A DNA stretch of 64,000 nucleotides from RPQJ01 sp963732375 (lineage in GTDB: Bacteria; Pseudomonadota; Gammaproteobacteria; Steroidobacterales; Steroidobacteraceae): NCBI GenBank assembly GCA_963732375.1, contig CAVSZE010000002.1, positions 475,867 through 539,866 on the forward strand. The letters are read 5' to 3'. Shown here in pieces: positions 31,249-39,523 of the stretch (positions are counted from its first letter, which is position 1; every line of letters starts with the position of its first letter). The notes under the pieces were generated by a model that was not told where the DNA came from, did not search any database, and saw only the letters and a program-made list of their open reading frames with translations. A program made the position numbers and the translations under genes.

Positions 31249-33051
31249 CTACGAGGCGGGTACGACGCTCGACGCCGCGAGGCGGGCCTCGGCTGCTGCG
31301 GTCATGGCCTGGAAACGCGGATGATCCCGGATGGGATCCAGGTCCGGATCGACCTTGGCGTGATTCAGGAACCCGATGGGCATTCTCTCGAACGTCGGAC
31401 CGAGCAGATCGAGTGCTGCATCCGCCTGGTGCGCGAATGCGCTGAGTGCGCACGCGAAGTTGTAGCGCATGTTGATGTTGTCAGGATCGATCAGGAGCGC
31501 GCGGTTGATCCACTCCTTGGCGCGCTCGACCTGGCCGAGGGTGGTCAGCCCGCTCACGCCGTATCCCATGGCGGATCCGTTCTTCGCATCCTGCGCGAGG
31601 GCTTTCTCGGCCCTGGAGACGGTGATCTGTGCGACCCGCAGGGCGGCCTGGCGATCGCTGAGCGCCGTGTAGCAGGTGATCAGCATGCAGGGCGAATGCG
31701 CGTCGGTCTCCATGAGCGTCGTCGCCTTTTCCCAATAGCGAATGGCGTCGTCGAGGCGGTGCTGCCTGAAGGACACGAATGCGGCGGAGGTGTTGACCTC
31801 GTGGGACTCGGGGTCCAGGCGCAGCGCGACGTCGATTTCGGTGGATGCGTTCTCGTGCTGGCCATTCTCACCGAAGTAGCTGGCCTTCACCGCATGCGCC
31901 TCGGCCAGGTTCGCGTCCAGAGCGAGTGCCCGCTCCGCGGCGGCCAGGCCGCCGTCGCCCCTCCCGCCGTGGTCGAAGCGCAACGCCATCTGCCCGAGGG
32001 CCATCAGTGCCCAGGCGCGCGCGTAGTCGGGGTCGATCTCGGTCGCCCGGCCGCACATGCGGATGATCGCTTCATCCCGCCGGACGTCTCCGACGTTGCC
32101 GGTGATGTAGTACTGGCGCGCCATCAGGTAGAGGTTGTAGGCCTCGACGTTGTCCGTGCCGCGCTGCTCGATGGCTTTCTTCTCCTTGGGCAGGAGCTGG
32201 AGCTTGAGCGCCTTGACGATGGCCTGGGAGATCTCATCCTGCAGTTCGAAGATGTCGTTCAGGTCGCGATCGTAGCGTTCAGCCCAGACCTGGCTGTCTT
32301 TGGAGCCCTCGATCAGCTGTGCGGTGATGCGGACCCGGCCGCCGGACTTGCGCACGCTACCCTCCAGTACGTGGCTCACGTTCAGTTGTCGCGCGACCTG
32401 CGACACGCCAACCGACTTCCCCTTGAAGGTGAAGGCCGTGTTGCGCGAGACCACGGACAGCGCAGAAACCTTGGTCAGGTCGGTGATGATGTCCTCGGTG
32501 ATCCCGTCGCTGAAGTACTCCTGTTCCGGATCGCCGCTCATGTTGGAGAATGGGAGCACGCAGATGGAATTGGCGGCGGGAGCGGCGGACGAGGCAGGAG
32601 CCGGCGACGCGGCAACCACCGCCGGGGCGGGACTTGCGGCGGACGACTTCGTCGCGCCACGGCGATTGATCAGCGCGCCGAGCGCGCGCAGCAACTCCTG
32701 GACCAGCGGACTCGTCGGGTCGTCGCCCCAGCCGTCGAGGTCCGTGGTGTGGATGGCACGCACGTCGATCGGCAGTTCGGCGCCGGCGAAACGCACCGGA
32801 ACCAGCAAACCGCGGTCGGCCGCATCGCGCGCCTCGCCGCGTACCCAGCGGGACTCCACCGAGTTCGGCGTCCAGACTACGACCACGGCGGCAGCGGTCT
32901 TCAGCTCCGCGGCGATCTGGCGGTCGAACTCCTGGCCGGCTGCAATGTCCGGGTCCCACCATACCGACCAGCCCTGCGCCTCGATCGCTGCCACCAGCGG
33001 CGCCACACGCGCCTTGTCGCTGCGAGCGTAGGAAACGAAGACGTCAGCCAT
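31249..33051 (-). CDS. TIR-TolB/FlgO-like-TPR protein
   Basis: A 600-residue multidomain protein. Residues 1 to about 120 are a TIR domain (MADVFVSYARSDKARVAPLVAAIEAQGWSVWWD...SVESRWVRGEARDAADRG), in which the Glu after W-V-R-G may be the NADase residue of catalytic bacterial TIRs. An Ala/Pro linker follows, then a TolB/FlgO-like N-terminal domain about 165-295 (ICVLPFSNMSGDPEQEYFSDGITEDIITDLTKVSALSVVSRNTAF), then TPR repeats about 315-560 (ALALDANLAEAHAVKASYF, VALRLDPESHEVNTSAAF, ALLIDPDNINMRYNFACAL). This arrangement is known from signalling proteins related to adenylate cyclases and CadC-type regulators. It is alone, so a partner cannot be named. Confidence 0.85.
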   Translation of the reverse strand: MADVFVSYARSDKARVAPLVAAIEAQGWSVWWDPDIAAGQEFDRQIAAELKTAAAVVVVWTPNSVESRWVRGEARDAADRGLLVPVRFAGAELPIDVRAIHTTDLDGWGDDPTSPLVQELLRALGALINRRGATKSSAASPAPAVVAASPAPASSAAPAANSICVLPFSNMSGDPEQEYFSDGITEDIITDLTKVSALSVVSRNTAFTFKGKSVGVSQVARQLNVSHVLEGSVRKSGGRVRITAQLIEGSKDSQVWAERYDRDLNDIFELQDEISQAIVKALKLQLLPKEKKAIEQRGTDNVEAYNLYLMARQYYITGNVGDVRRDEAIIRMCGRATEIDPDYARAWALMALGQMALRFDHGGRGDGGLAAAERALALDANLAEAHAVKASYFGENGQHENASTEIDVALRLDPESHEVNTSAAFVSFRQHRLDDAIRYWEKATTLMETDAHSPCMLITCYTALSDRQAALRVAQITVSRAEKALAQDAKNGSAMGYGVSGLTTLGQVERAKEWINRALLIDPDNINMRYNFACALSAFAHQADAALDLLGPTFERMPIGFLNHAKVDPDLDPIRDHPRFQAMTAAAEARLAASSVVPAS

Positions 33052-33267
33052 GCCTGTGAGACCTCACGTGGGTTGCCCCCGCATACCAGGGGCCTCAGTA
33101 GCTTAACCCGGCTTAGGGCAGCGGGGAGTTACGATGTGGGCCCGGGCGGACGGCCGTTGGGCCCGTCGGCGGGTTACGGCCGCCGCACAATTTGAGATAC
33201 TGCCCGCACAATATGCCGGCCGCCGCGCGCGGGCTGGCCTCGCCCACCGACCAGTAAGGAACCAGGC

Positions 33268-33684
33268 ATGACCGATACCACAACGGGCACCGCGCCCGCC
33301 GGGCCTCCACCGTCGCTCGTCAGTTACACGCATTGGATGTACGCGCTGCACACCGTGAGCGCGCTGATGGGTGTATTCACAGGGGCGGCGATAGTCACGC
33401 AGTTCGTATTCGGCATCCCGTCGATCATCGCCGTGGTCATGAACTACGTGAAGCGCGACGACGCGCGGGGCACCTGGCTCGAGTCGCATTTCAGCTGGCA
33501 GCTGCGTACGTTCTGGTTCGCACTGCTGGCGTTCCTGACGGTCGGGCTGTTCTCGGCGCCGCTGGTGCTGTTGATGGGTCTCGGGATCGTGACCTGGATC
33601 CTCGGCGCCTTCCTCGTCGGCATCTGGATCATCTATCGCGTCGCCCGCGGATGGCTGCGCCTCAAGGACGGCCGCGCCGTCTAA
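33268..33684 (+). CDS. DUF4870-like membrane protein
   Basis: A 138-residue protein with a Pro-rich soluble head (TDTTTGTAPAGPPPSLVSYTHWMYALHT) and three hydrophobic segments: VSALMGVFTGAAIVTQFVFGIPSIIAVVMNYV, FWFALLAFLTVGLFSAPLVLLMGLGIVTWIL and AFLVGIWIIYRVARGWLRL. The pattern NYVKRDDARGTWLESHFSWQLRTFWFA is characteristic of DUF4870/DUF805-like small membrane proteins. AAGGAA upstream gives the ribosome site. It is 11 bp upstream of an FKBP gene in the same direction. Confidence 0.78.
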   Translation: MTDTTTGTAPAGPPPSLVSYTHWMYALHTVSALMGVFTGAAIVTQFVFGIPSIIAVVMNYVKRDDARGTWLESHFSWQLRTFWFALLAFLTVGLFSAPLVLLMGLGIVTWILGAFLVGIWIIYRVARGWLRLKDGRAV

Positions 33685-33695
33685 AGGAGTACATC

Positions 33696-34184
33696 ATGCT
33701 CATCGAACAGGACAAAGTCGTCCTCATCCACTACACGTTGACTGACGAGGCCGGCAAGGTGCTCGACAGTTCCTCCGGCGGCGATCCGCTCGCCTACCTG
33801 CACGGGCAGGGCAACATCATCTCGGGCCTCGAGAGCGCGTTGAACGGCAAGCAGGCCGGTGACAAGCTGAAGGCGCGCATCGAACCAGCCGACGGCTACG
33901 GCGTGCGCGACGACGCGCTGGTGCAGCAGGTGCCACGCCGACATTTCGGTGGCGCCGACCTGCAGCCGGGCACGCAGTTCCACGCGCAGACCTCGAAAGG
34001 CCACGCGCGAGTGGTGACGGTCACCCGCGTCGTCGGCGACATGGTGACGGTGGACGGCAATCACCCGTTGGCCGGCGAAGTGCTGAACTTCGACGTCGAG
34101 GTGGTCGAAGTGCGCGAGGCCACCCAGGAAGAACTCGAGCACGGACACGTGCACGGGCCGGGCGGGCACCACCACCACGGCTGA
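33696..34184 (+). CDS. SlyD-like FKBP peptidyl-prolyl isomerase
   Basis: A 162-residue FKBP of the SlyD type. The ATG at 33696 follows AAAGGAG. The FKBP part reads MLIEQDKVVLIHYTLTDEAGKVLDSS and GQGNIISGLESALNGKQAGDKLKARIEPADGYGVRDD, with an insert-in-flap domain formed by the middle strands. The tail is Gly/His-rich (EHGHVHGPGGHHHHG), a metal-binding feature of SlyD that in E. coli serves nickel delivery. It probably isomerises prolyl bonds and handles metal in the cytoplasm. It follows a DUF4870-like gene closely and ends before a terminator. Confidence 0.92.
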   Translation: MLIEQDKVVLIHYTLTDEAGKVLDSSSGGDPLAYLHGQGNIISGLESALNGKQAGDKLKARIEPADGYGVRDDALVQQVPRRHFGGADLQPGTQFHAQTSKGHARVVTVTRVVGDMVTVDGNHPLAGEVLNFDVEVVEVREATQEELEHGHVHGPGGHHHHG

Positions 34185-34197
34185 CGCGGTACGCGTT

Positions 34198-34222
34198 GCG
34201 GCCCGCGGATGCGGGCCGCTTT
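34198..34222 (+). terminator. Hairpin between convergent FKBP and L,D-transpeptidase genes
   Basis: A perfect 9-bp stem GCGGCCCGC (34198-34206) and GCGGGCCGC (34211-34219) with a GGAT tetraloop is followed by TTT. It lies 13 bp after the FKBP stop and 6 bp before the end of the transpeptidase gene, so it can serve both convergent transcripts. The T tract is short on the plus strand. Confidence 0.6.
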
Positions 34223-34228
34223 GGCCGC

Positions 34229-36007
34229 TCAACGTTTCGGCTGCAGCGGCCGATCCAGCGCCGCGAGCGTCGGCGGGTCGCGTCCGTACACGTCGTTCCT
34301 GAAAATCACCCGTCCGTCCGTCGTCGGCTGCGCAGTCCAATAGAGGATGAGCACCGGTACGGGCGTGGTGAGATTGACGGTCTTCGTCGCCTTCGCTGCC
34401 ACGACGTCCGCTATGGCAGCGGAGTTCCAGCGCACTGGATCGTCCAGCACGAGCTCCGCCAGCTCGAACGCCTTCTGTACCCGGATGCACCCTGAGCTGA
34501 ACGTGCGCTCGTCCTTGTCGAACAGCGACTTGGTCGGCGTGTCATGCAGGTACACCGAGTACCGGTTCGGGAACATGATCTTGACCAGTCCGAGCGCGTT
34601 GTCGTCGCCCGGGTCCTGTCGCAGCTGGTAGGGCGGCAGCCGGCCGGCGCCGTATGCCTTCCAGTTGACCGAAGACGGGTCAACCTCGCGACCTTTCGAG
34701 TCGATCACGCGGATGTTGTTGCGCTGCAGGTAGCCCGGGTCCTTCTTCAGGATCGGCAGCTTGTCCTTCACGAGTATGCCGGATGGGATGGTCCAGGTCG
34801 GGTTGAACACGACGTAGGTGATCAGCGACTTGAAGATCGGCGTTTCGCGGTACGGGCGGCCGACGATGACCTTGGATGTCCACACCGGCTCATCGTTGCG
34901 GAACCATGAAACATCGAAGGCCGCGACATCGACCAGCAGGAAGTCTCCCTTGAGCTCGTGCAACACCCAGCGGGCGCGCTCCATGTTGACGCGGATCTGG
35001 TCGATGCGCGCGGAGATGGGAACGTTGAGCGCGGCAAGCGTGCCGGCGCCGACGATACCGTCGGCGGTGATTCCATGCCGATCCTGGAAGCGTTTCACGG
35101 CCGCTTCGAGTTCCGCGTCGTAGGTGGTGTCGTACGGCGGAAGCGGCGCCTCGGATGACGCCGCGCCCGTCCCACCGGCCGACCCCAGGTCACCGGTAAC
35201 CGCGAGGTGCTGCCGAAGCGCGGGCACGCGCGGATCGTTGTCTCCTGGCCGCAGCACCGGTCCGGCGGCCAGCGTCGACCAGCCTCCGGCGTCGCGCATT
35301 GAATAGTACTCCCGCAGCCTCTCGCGGCCGCGCTGGTACCACGGGTGCTGCGGCCGGGCCTTCTCGAAGGACTCGCGGATCGCACCGGCCGCGATCGCTT
35401 CCCTCAAGCCCTCGGTCGCCTGCTGCACGTCGAGCGGCCGTGGCGGGAAATTCCACTCGGTGCTGAGCTTTTCCGGGTCCACCTTGCCAAAGTGGAGGTG
35501 GTACAGCGCGAGCATCATCGAATCGGTCGCAAGCAGCTCGAGGTCCGCCTGCCCCGCCGGCGGCAGGACCCTGCCACCGCGCAGGTCGCTGCGGAACGCC
35601 TGCAACTCTGCGATGTGATAGTCGACGGGCTCGAGCCCGTCAAACTTGAGTTCCGCGACGGCGGCGACGAGAGCGTCAAGGCGTGCCGGGTCCTGCCACT
35701 GTGGCTCGAACTGCGAAGACTCGTAATAACGTGCAACGCCGTCGCTGAGCACGATACGGGCACCGCGCACCACGGGCAGCAGTGCGCCCGGATCGGCGTC
35801 GTAGCGCAGGCGATCGACACGCTCGCGGATCGCTTCGCGCAACGAGGCGGGCGCCGATGCGGTTACCGCGGTGATGTCAGTATTCGTTGCCGAGGGAATC
35901 GCGGAGGGAGCGCCAGCCGTGGAGGATGACGCTGCCGTCGACTGGGCGTATGCGTCGAACGGCAGCCAGGAAAATGCCAGCAACAGGATCGCGACGAGTC
36001 GTTTCAC
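34229..36007 (-). CDS. L,D-transpeptidase, YcbB/LdtD type
   Basis: A 592-residue periplasmic cell-wall enzyme. After the signal peptide (LLLAFSWLPFDAYA) it has an N-terminal scaffold domain, a peptidoglycan-binding-like stretch (AAVKRFQDRHGITADGIVGAGTLAALNVP) and a C-terminal YkuD domain. The catalytic motif is F-S-S-G-C-I-R-V-Q with Cys507; the associated YSVYLHDTPTKSLF His motif is present. It makes 3-3 cross-links (mDap-mDap) in peptidoglycan and tethers lipoprotein in relatives. It is 96 bp downstream of rimO and probably co-directional but with its own promoter. Length is close to E. coli LdtD (615). Confidence 0.93.
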   Translation of the reverse strand: MKRLVAILLLAFSWLPFDAYAQSTAASSSTAGAPSAIPSATNTDITAVTASAPASLREAIRERVDRLRYDADPGALLPVVRGARIVLSDGVARYYESSQFEPQWQDPARLDALVAAVAELKFDGLEPVDYHIAELQAFRSDLRGGRVLPPAGQADLELLATDSMMLALYHLHFGKVDPEKLSTEWNFPPRPLDVQQATEGLREAIAAGAIRESFEKARPQHPWYQRGRERLREYYSMRDAGGWSTLAAGPVLRPGDNDPRVPALRQHLAVTGDLGSAGGTGAASSEAPLPPYDTTYDAELEAAVKRFQDRHGITADGIVGAGTLAALNVPISARIDQIRVNMERARWVLHELKGDFLLVDVAAFDVSWFRNDEPVWTSKVIVGRPYRETPIFKSLITYVVFNPTWTIPSGILVKDKLPILKKDPGYLQRNNIRVIDSKGREVDPSSVNWKAYGAGRLPPYQLRQDPGDDNALGLVKIMFPNRYSVYLHDTPTKSLFDKDERTFSSGCIRVQKAFELAELVLDDPVRWNSAAIADVVAAKATKTVNLTTPVPVLILYWTAQPTTDGRVIFRNDVYGRDPPTLAALDRPLQPKR

Positions 36008-36103
36008 GTTGTCAGTCGAACTTGTTTCGGGATAAATGGAACGCGCCGGCGGAGCCAGGCGACAGTGTACGCGTCGTCGGCGCTGCAGCTGCTTCGAGGG
36101 CCG

Positions 36104-37426
36104 CTAGCGTGAGTCGACGACGACGGCGCCCAGGTCGTAGTCGTCGGCCGAGACTATCTCGACATCGGCCCAGTCACCTGCCGACAGCGAACCCGCGTCA
36201 AGTATGCGCACGACGCCGTCGATCTCGGGCGCGTCGGCCGTCGAGCGCGCTATGGCGCCTTCATCGCCAACCGCATCCACCAGTACGCGCATGCGGAGGC
36301 CGACTTTCGCCGCGAGCTTCTCCGCGCTGATTGCGCCAGCAAGCTCCATGAAACGGTCGTGGCGTTCCTGCTTCACTTCTTCGGGCACGTGATCGGCCAG
36401 CGCGTTCGCTGCGGCACCATTGACCGGCGAGTACTTGAAACAGCCGACTCGATCGAGCCGCGCCTCCTGCAGCCAGTCGAGCAGGACCTGGAAGTCCTCC
36501 TCGGTTTCGCCAGGGAAGCCGACGATGAAGGTGCTGCGGATTGCGATGTCCGGGCAGGTTTCGCGCCAGGCACGGATACGGGCCAGCGCATTTTCCGCGT
36601 GCGCCGGCCGCTTCATCAGCCTGAGCACCCGAGGGCTGCCGTGCTGGAAGGGGATGTCGAGGTAGGGCAGGACCTTGCCCTCTGCCATCAGCGGGATGAC
36701 TTCGTCCACGTGGGGATACGGATAGACGTAGTGCAATCGCACCCACGCGCCCAGCGACCCCAGCGATCTTGCGAGATCCGTGAACCGCGCCTTGACCGGC
36801 TTGCCGCCCCAGAACCCGGTTGCGTACTTCAGGTCTGCGCCATAGGCGCTCGTGTCCTGCGAGATTACGAGAAGTTCCTTCACGCCGGCTTTCACCAGGC
36901 GCTCGGCCTCGAGCATCACCTCGCCGATCGGGCGGCTGGCCAGGTCGCCGCGCAGCGATGGAATGATGCAGAAGGTGCAGCGGTGATTGCAGCCCTCCGA
37001 AATCTTCAGGTACGCATAGTGGCGCGGCGTAAGGCGAATGCCCTGCGGCGGCACCAGGTCCACGAACGGATCGTGAAGCGGCGGAAGCTGCTCGTGCACC
37101 GCAGTCATGACCTCTTCATATGCGTGCGGCCCGGTGACCTTGAGCACGCTTGGGTGGCGGTCGGTGATGATCGCGGGATTCGCGCCGAGGCAGCCGGTCA
37201 CGATCACCTTGCCATTGCGCGCGACGGCCTCGCCGATGGCCTCGAGCGACTCGTGGATGGCGTCGTCGATGAAGCCGCAGGTGTTCACAACGACGAGGTT
37301 TGCGTCCTCGTAGGAGCCGACTACGTCGTAGCCTTCAGCGCGCAGCCGCGTCAGGATGCGTTCCGAATCCACCAGCGCCTTGGGGCAGCCCAGAGAGACG
37401 AAGCCAATTCTTGGAGCTGACGACAA
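36104..37426 (-). CDS. rimO: RimO, ribosomal protein S12 methylthiotransferase
   Basis: A 440-residue radical-SAM methylthiotransferase that adds a methylthio group to Asp89 of ribosomal protein S12. The N-terminal MTTase domain has FVSLGCPKALVDSE and VVVNTCGFI and TGCLGAN, giving the three cysteines for the auxiliary iron-sulfur cluster. The radical-SAM triad is C-N-H-R-C-T-F-C with Cys146, Cys150 and Cys153. RPIGEVMLEAERLV and FIVGFPGETEEDF are also typical, and a TRAM domain ends the protein (LRMRVLVDAVGDEGAIARSTADAPEIDG). Length equals E. coli RimO (441). Identification is secure. Confidence 0.96.
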   Translation of the reverse strand: MSSAPRIGFVSLGCPKALVDSERILTRLRAEGYDVVGSYEDANLVVVNTCGFIDDAIHESLEAIGEAVARNGKVIVTGCLGANPAIITDRHPSVLKVTGPHAYEEVMTAVHEQLPPLHDPFVDLVPPQGIRLTPRHYAYLKISEGCNHRCTFCIIPSLRGDLASRPIGEVMLEAERLVKAGVKELLVISQDTSAYGADLKYATGFWGGKPVKARFTDLARSLGSLGAWVRLHYVYPYPHVDEVIPLMAEGKVLPYLDIPFQHGSPRVLRLMKRPAHAENALARIRAWRETCPDIAIRSTFIVGFPGETEEDFQVLLDWLQEARLDRVGCFKYSPVNGAAANALADHVPEEVKQERHDRFMELAGAISAEKLAAKVGLRMRVLVDAVGDEGAIARSTADAPEIDGVVRILDAGSLSAGDWADVEIVSADDYDLGAVVVDSR

Positions 37427-37492
37427 GGAGGTAATGGCCGCTCGGTAGCTGATGGTTGGACGGCGCTCGAGCGCTGATCAGGCGCCGGCGCG

Positions 37493-37759
37493 CTATTCGA
37501 ACGAGCAGCCGCCACCGCCACACACCGGCGTTCCGCAGGGTCCCGTGTCGCAGGGGCGCTCGTAGCTGCTGCCGAGTGAGCCGGTGAGCACATTGCCGCC
37601 GGTGATCAGGCGTTCCACCTTGGACTTGCCGGGCGTGCCATCGAGCGGGATACCGGCCCTGCGGCACAGGTCGTCCCAGGTCCCGACGGTTTCGGCCATC
37701 TTGTGGCTGACCTCGATGACCCGGCCATTGGCCGGGCAGTGGTAATCGTAGGTAGGCAT
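37493..37759 (-). CDS. FmdB-like small zinc-ribbon protein
   Basis: An 88-residue protein that starts MPTYDYHCPANGRVIEVSHKMAE, the FmdB/zinc-ribbon opening, and finishes with a Cys/Gly-rich end (RPCDTGPCGTPVCGGGGCSFE). The first knuckle is unusual: the usual C-x-x-C is reduced to a single Cys in YHCPANG; the remaining cysteines are near the C-terminus. It is co-directional with and upstream of rimO, 66 bp away. Role unknown; FmdB-like proteins are often regulatory or metal-binding. Confidence 0.78.
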   Translation of the reverse strand: MPTYDYHCPANGRVIEVSHKMAETVGTWDDLCRRAGIPLDGTPGKSKVERLITGGNVLTGSLGSSYERPCDTGPCGTPVCGGGGCSFE

Positions 37760-37840
37760 GGCGTCGTTCGCGTCTCAGCTGAAACGGGCGGGCATTCTAG
37801 TGCAAAGTGCCTTGCATGGCGCAAAGACGGGCCGGGCGTA

Positions 37841-38011
37841 CTAACCCAGCGCGTACAGGTTCCCATCCATGCTGCCCGCGTACACGGTGCTGTTCGCGAC
37901 GGCCGGCGATGAGGTGAACACGCCCCATGCATCGGGGATCGTCTGCGCCGCGGCAGCGCCTATGTCCGAAGCGGGGTCGCGGTCCAGGCAACGCGAGCCG
38001 CTGCCGGTAAA
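37841..38011 (-). pseudogene. Remnant of a PQQ-type beta-propeller protein
   Basis: On the minus strand the last 57 codons before TAG read GSGSRCLDRDPASDIG, PDAWGVFTSSPAVANSTVYAG and SMDGNLYALG. The A-V-x-x-x-x-V-Y-x-G-S-x-D-G-x-L-Y-A-L pattern is the signature blade of PQQ/BamB-like propellers. No start or upstream blades are present; the frame just continues into the antisense of the AT-rich pirin promoter and the pirin gene. It is therefore the orphan 3' end of a gene whose rest was lost. Confidence 0.7.
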
Positions 38012-38017
38012 CATTGA

Positions 38018-38110
38018 ATGCTTATCTAAGCATCTATAGAACCGATTGTTTTTATCCAAAATTATCATTTTATTATCGATCAGTTCACGTTTAATGTTCC
38101 GGTCAGGCTG
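38018..38110 (+). promoter_or_regulatory. AT-rich dyad and probable promoter of the pirin gene
   Basis: A local AT-rich block in GC-rich DNA. It starts with a perfect dyad ATGCTTA-TC-TAAGCAT (38018-38033). TTGTTT (38046-38051) and TATTAT (38071-38076) are possible -35/-10 elements with 19-bp spacing, longer than ideal. The block ends close to AAAGGAG, the ribosome site of the pirin gene. It likely holds that gene's promoter and an operator; no regulator can be named. Confidence 0.45.
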
Positions 38111-38125
38111 AAAAGGAGATTCGAC

Positions 38126-38827
38126 ATGACCGAGATTCGACGTGCCAGTGACCGCGGCTACGCGGACCATGGCTGGCTTCGTTCCTACCATTCCTTCTCG
38201 TTCGCGGACTACTGGGATCCGCAGCACGTCGAATTCGGGGCACTGCGCGTGATCAATGAAGATCGGGTGGCGCCAGGCGCGGGCTTCAGCACGCACGGCC
38301 ACCGCGACATGGAAATCGTAAGCTATGTGCTCGAGGGGGAACTCGCGCACAGGGATTCGACCGGTACCAGTTCCGTCATCCGGCCAGGCGACGTTCAGCG
38401 CATGAGTGCGGGCCGCGGCGTACAGCACAGTGAGTTCAACAATTCGCAGCAGGAGCCGGTCCACTTCCTGCAGATCTGGATCCAGCCGAACGTGCTCGGT
38501 ATAGACCCTGGTTATGAACAGAGGAATTTCGCGACGGAAGAGAAGCGCGGTCGATTGCGGCTCGTAGCGTCGCCAGACGGCGCGAACGGTTCTGTCGTGA
38601 TACGGCAGGATGCCCGGGTGTTCGCGGGACTCTTCGATGGAGCCGAACACGGTGGTCTCGAGGTCGCAAGCGGCCGCCGTGTCTACGTGCACGTGGTACG
38701 TGGCAAGTTGACGGTGAATGGCGAGGCATTGGCCGCCGGAGATGCGCTGAAGCTGACCGATGCGACAGGACTTGGCCTGTCCAACGGTGCGGATGCGGAA
38801 GTGCTGGTCTTCGACCTTCCCGGTTGA
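38126..38827 (+). CDS. Pirin family protein (YhhW-like)
   Basis: A 233-residue bicupin. The ATG at 38126 follows AAGGAG. The metal-binding cupin motif is intact: GFSTHGHRDMEIVSYVLEGELAHRDSTG and RPGDVQRMSAGRGVQHSEFN, giving the three His and one Glu ligands. The C-terminal cupin is degenerate. Relatives such as E. coli YhhW act as quercetinase-like dioxygenases in vitro, and others are redox-sensitive regulators. It is followed by a GST gene 55 bp on, so both could belong to a detoxification unit. Confidence 0.92.
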   Translation: MTEIRRASDRGYADHGWLRSYHSFSFADYWDPQHVEFGALRVINEDRVAPGAGFSTHGHRDMEIVSYVLEGELAHRDSTGTSSVIRPGDVQRMSAGRGVQHSEFNNSQQEPVHFLQIWIQPNVLGIDPGYEQRNFATEEKRGRLRLVASPDGANGSVVIRQDARVFAGLFDGAEHGGLEVASGRRVYVHVVRGKLTVNGEALAAGDALKLTDATGLGLSNGADAEVLVFDLPG

Positions 38828-38839
38828 GGCAGACGCCAC

Positions 38840-38866
38840 GGCAGTACGAAGGCAGTACGAAGGCAG
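38840..38866 (+). repeat. Tandem 11-bp repeat, two and a half copies
   Basis: The unit GGCAGTACGAA occurs at 38840-38850 and 38851-38861, followed by a partial GGCAG. It lies just upstream of the ribosome site (GGAGG) of the GST gene and may vary by slippage, changing the spacer between pirin and GST. Confidence 0.75.
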
Positions 38867-38881
38867 CGGAGGAAAAATCAC

Positions 38882-39517
38882 GTGTACACGCTCTATTACT
38901 CACCTGGTACGGCCAGCATTGTCGTTCACCTGGCTCTGCTCGAAATCGGCGTACCGCATCGACTCAAGAAGGTCGACTTCGACAAGGACGCGCAGCACGA
39001 TGCCGAATACCTGCGCCTGAACCCGCGCGGGCAAGTGCCGACGCTGGTAATCGACGGCAAGCCGTATTTCGAATCGGCCGCCCTGCTGATGATCCTTGCC
39101 GAGCGTCACCCTGAAGCGCGACTCGCGCCGCCTGCAGGAAGCGCGCTGCGGGCGGACTGGTACCAGTGGATTGCCTTCTTCACCAATGCGCTCGGGCCCA
39201 CCTTTCGCTACTGGTTTTATCCACCAGACCTCGGTTCGGAGGAGCACCCACCGACTGTGCGCGACGCGCTGCGCCGGAAGATCGAGGATTCGTGGGCCCT
39301 GGTGGACGCGCACCTCGCGGCCAATGGCCCATACATGCTGGGCGCCGAGTTTTCCGGCGTCGACCTGCTCGCGCTGATGTACATGCGCTGGTCGCGCAAC
39401 ATGCCCCGGCCCGCGACGGAATGGCCGGCGCTCAACAGGTTTGCGGGACTCATGCGAGCGCGACCGAGCTGGTCGCGGCTGTGTGATATCGAGGGACTGA
39501 CCGACTGGCGTGCGTGA
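38882..39517 (+). CDS. Glutathione S-transferase family protein (second)
   Basis: A 211-residue GST starting at GTG with GGAGG 9 bp upstream. The thioredoxin part reads YTLYYSPGTASIVVHLALLEIGVPHRLKKVDFDKD and NPRGQVPTLVIDGKPYFESAALLMILAERHP (cis-Pro and E-S-A). The helical domain has GAEFSGVDLLALMYMRW. Y-S-P-G-T-A-S is the catalytic-Ser/Tyr region typical of bacterial beta/nu-like GSTs. It is the partner of the pirin gene and unrelated in close sequence to the GST at 29.8 kb. Confidence 0.9.
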   Translation: MYTLYYSPGTASIVVHLALLEIGVPHRLKKVDFDKDAQHDAEYLRLNPRGQVPTLVIDGKPYFESAALLMILAERHPEARLAPPAGSALRADWYQWIAFFTNALGPTFRYWFYPPDLGSEEHPPTVRDALRRKIEDSWALVDAHLAANGPYMLGAEFSGVDLLALMYMRWSRNMPRPATEWPALNRFAGLMRARPSWSRLCDIEGLTDWRA

Positions 39518-39523
39518 TGCCGT

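Noticed and set aside
31234..33195. A 653-codon plus-strand frame opposite the TIR-TPR gene
   Set aside because: The minus strand has clear TIR, TolB-like and TPR motifs; the plus product is low in family features and is a GC-driven shadow.
37841..38881. A 346-codon minus-strand frame spanning the pirin gene
   Set aside because: Only its last 57 codons resemble a PQQ propeller; the rest is antisense to pirin, which has a ribosome site and intact motifs.
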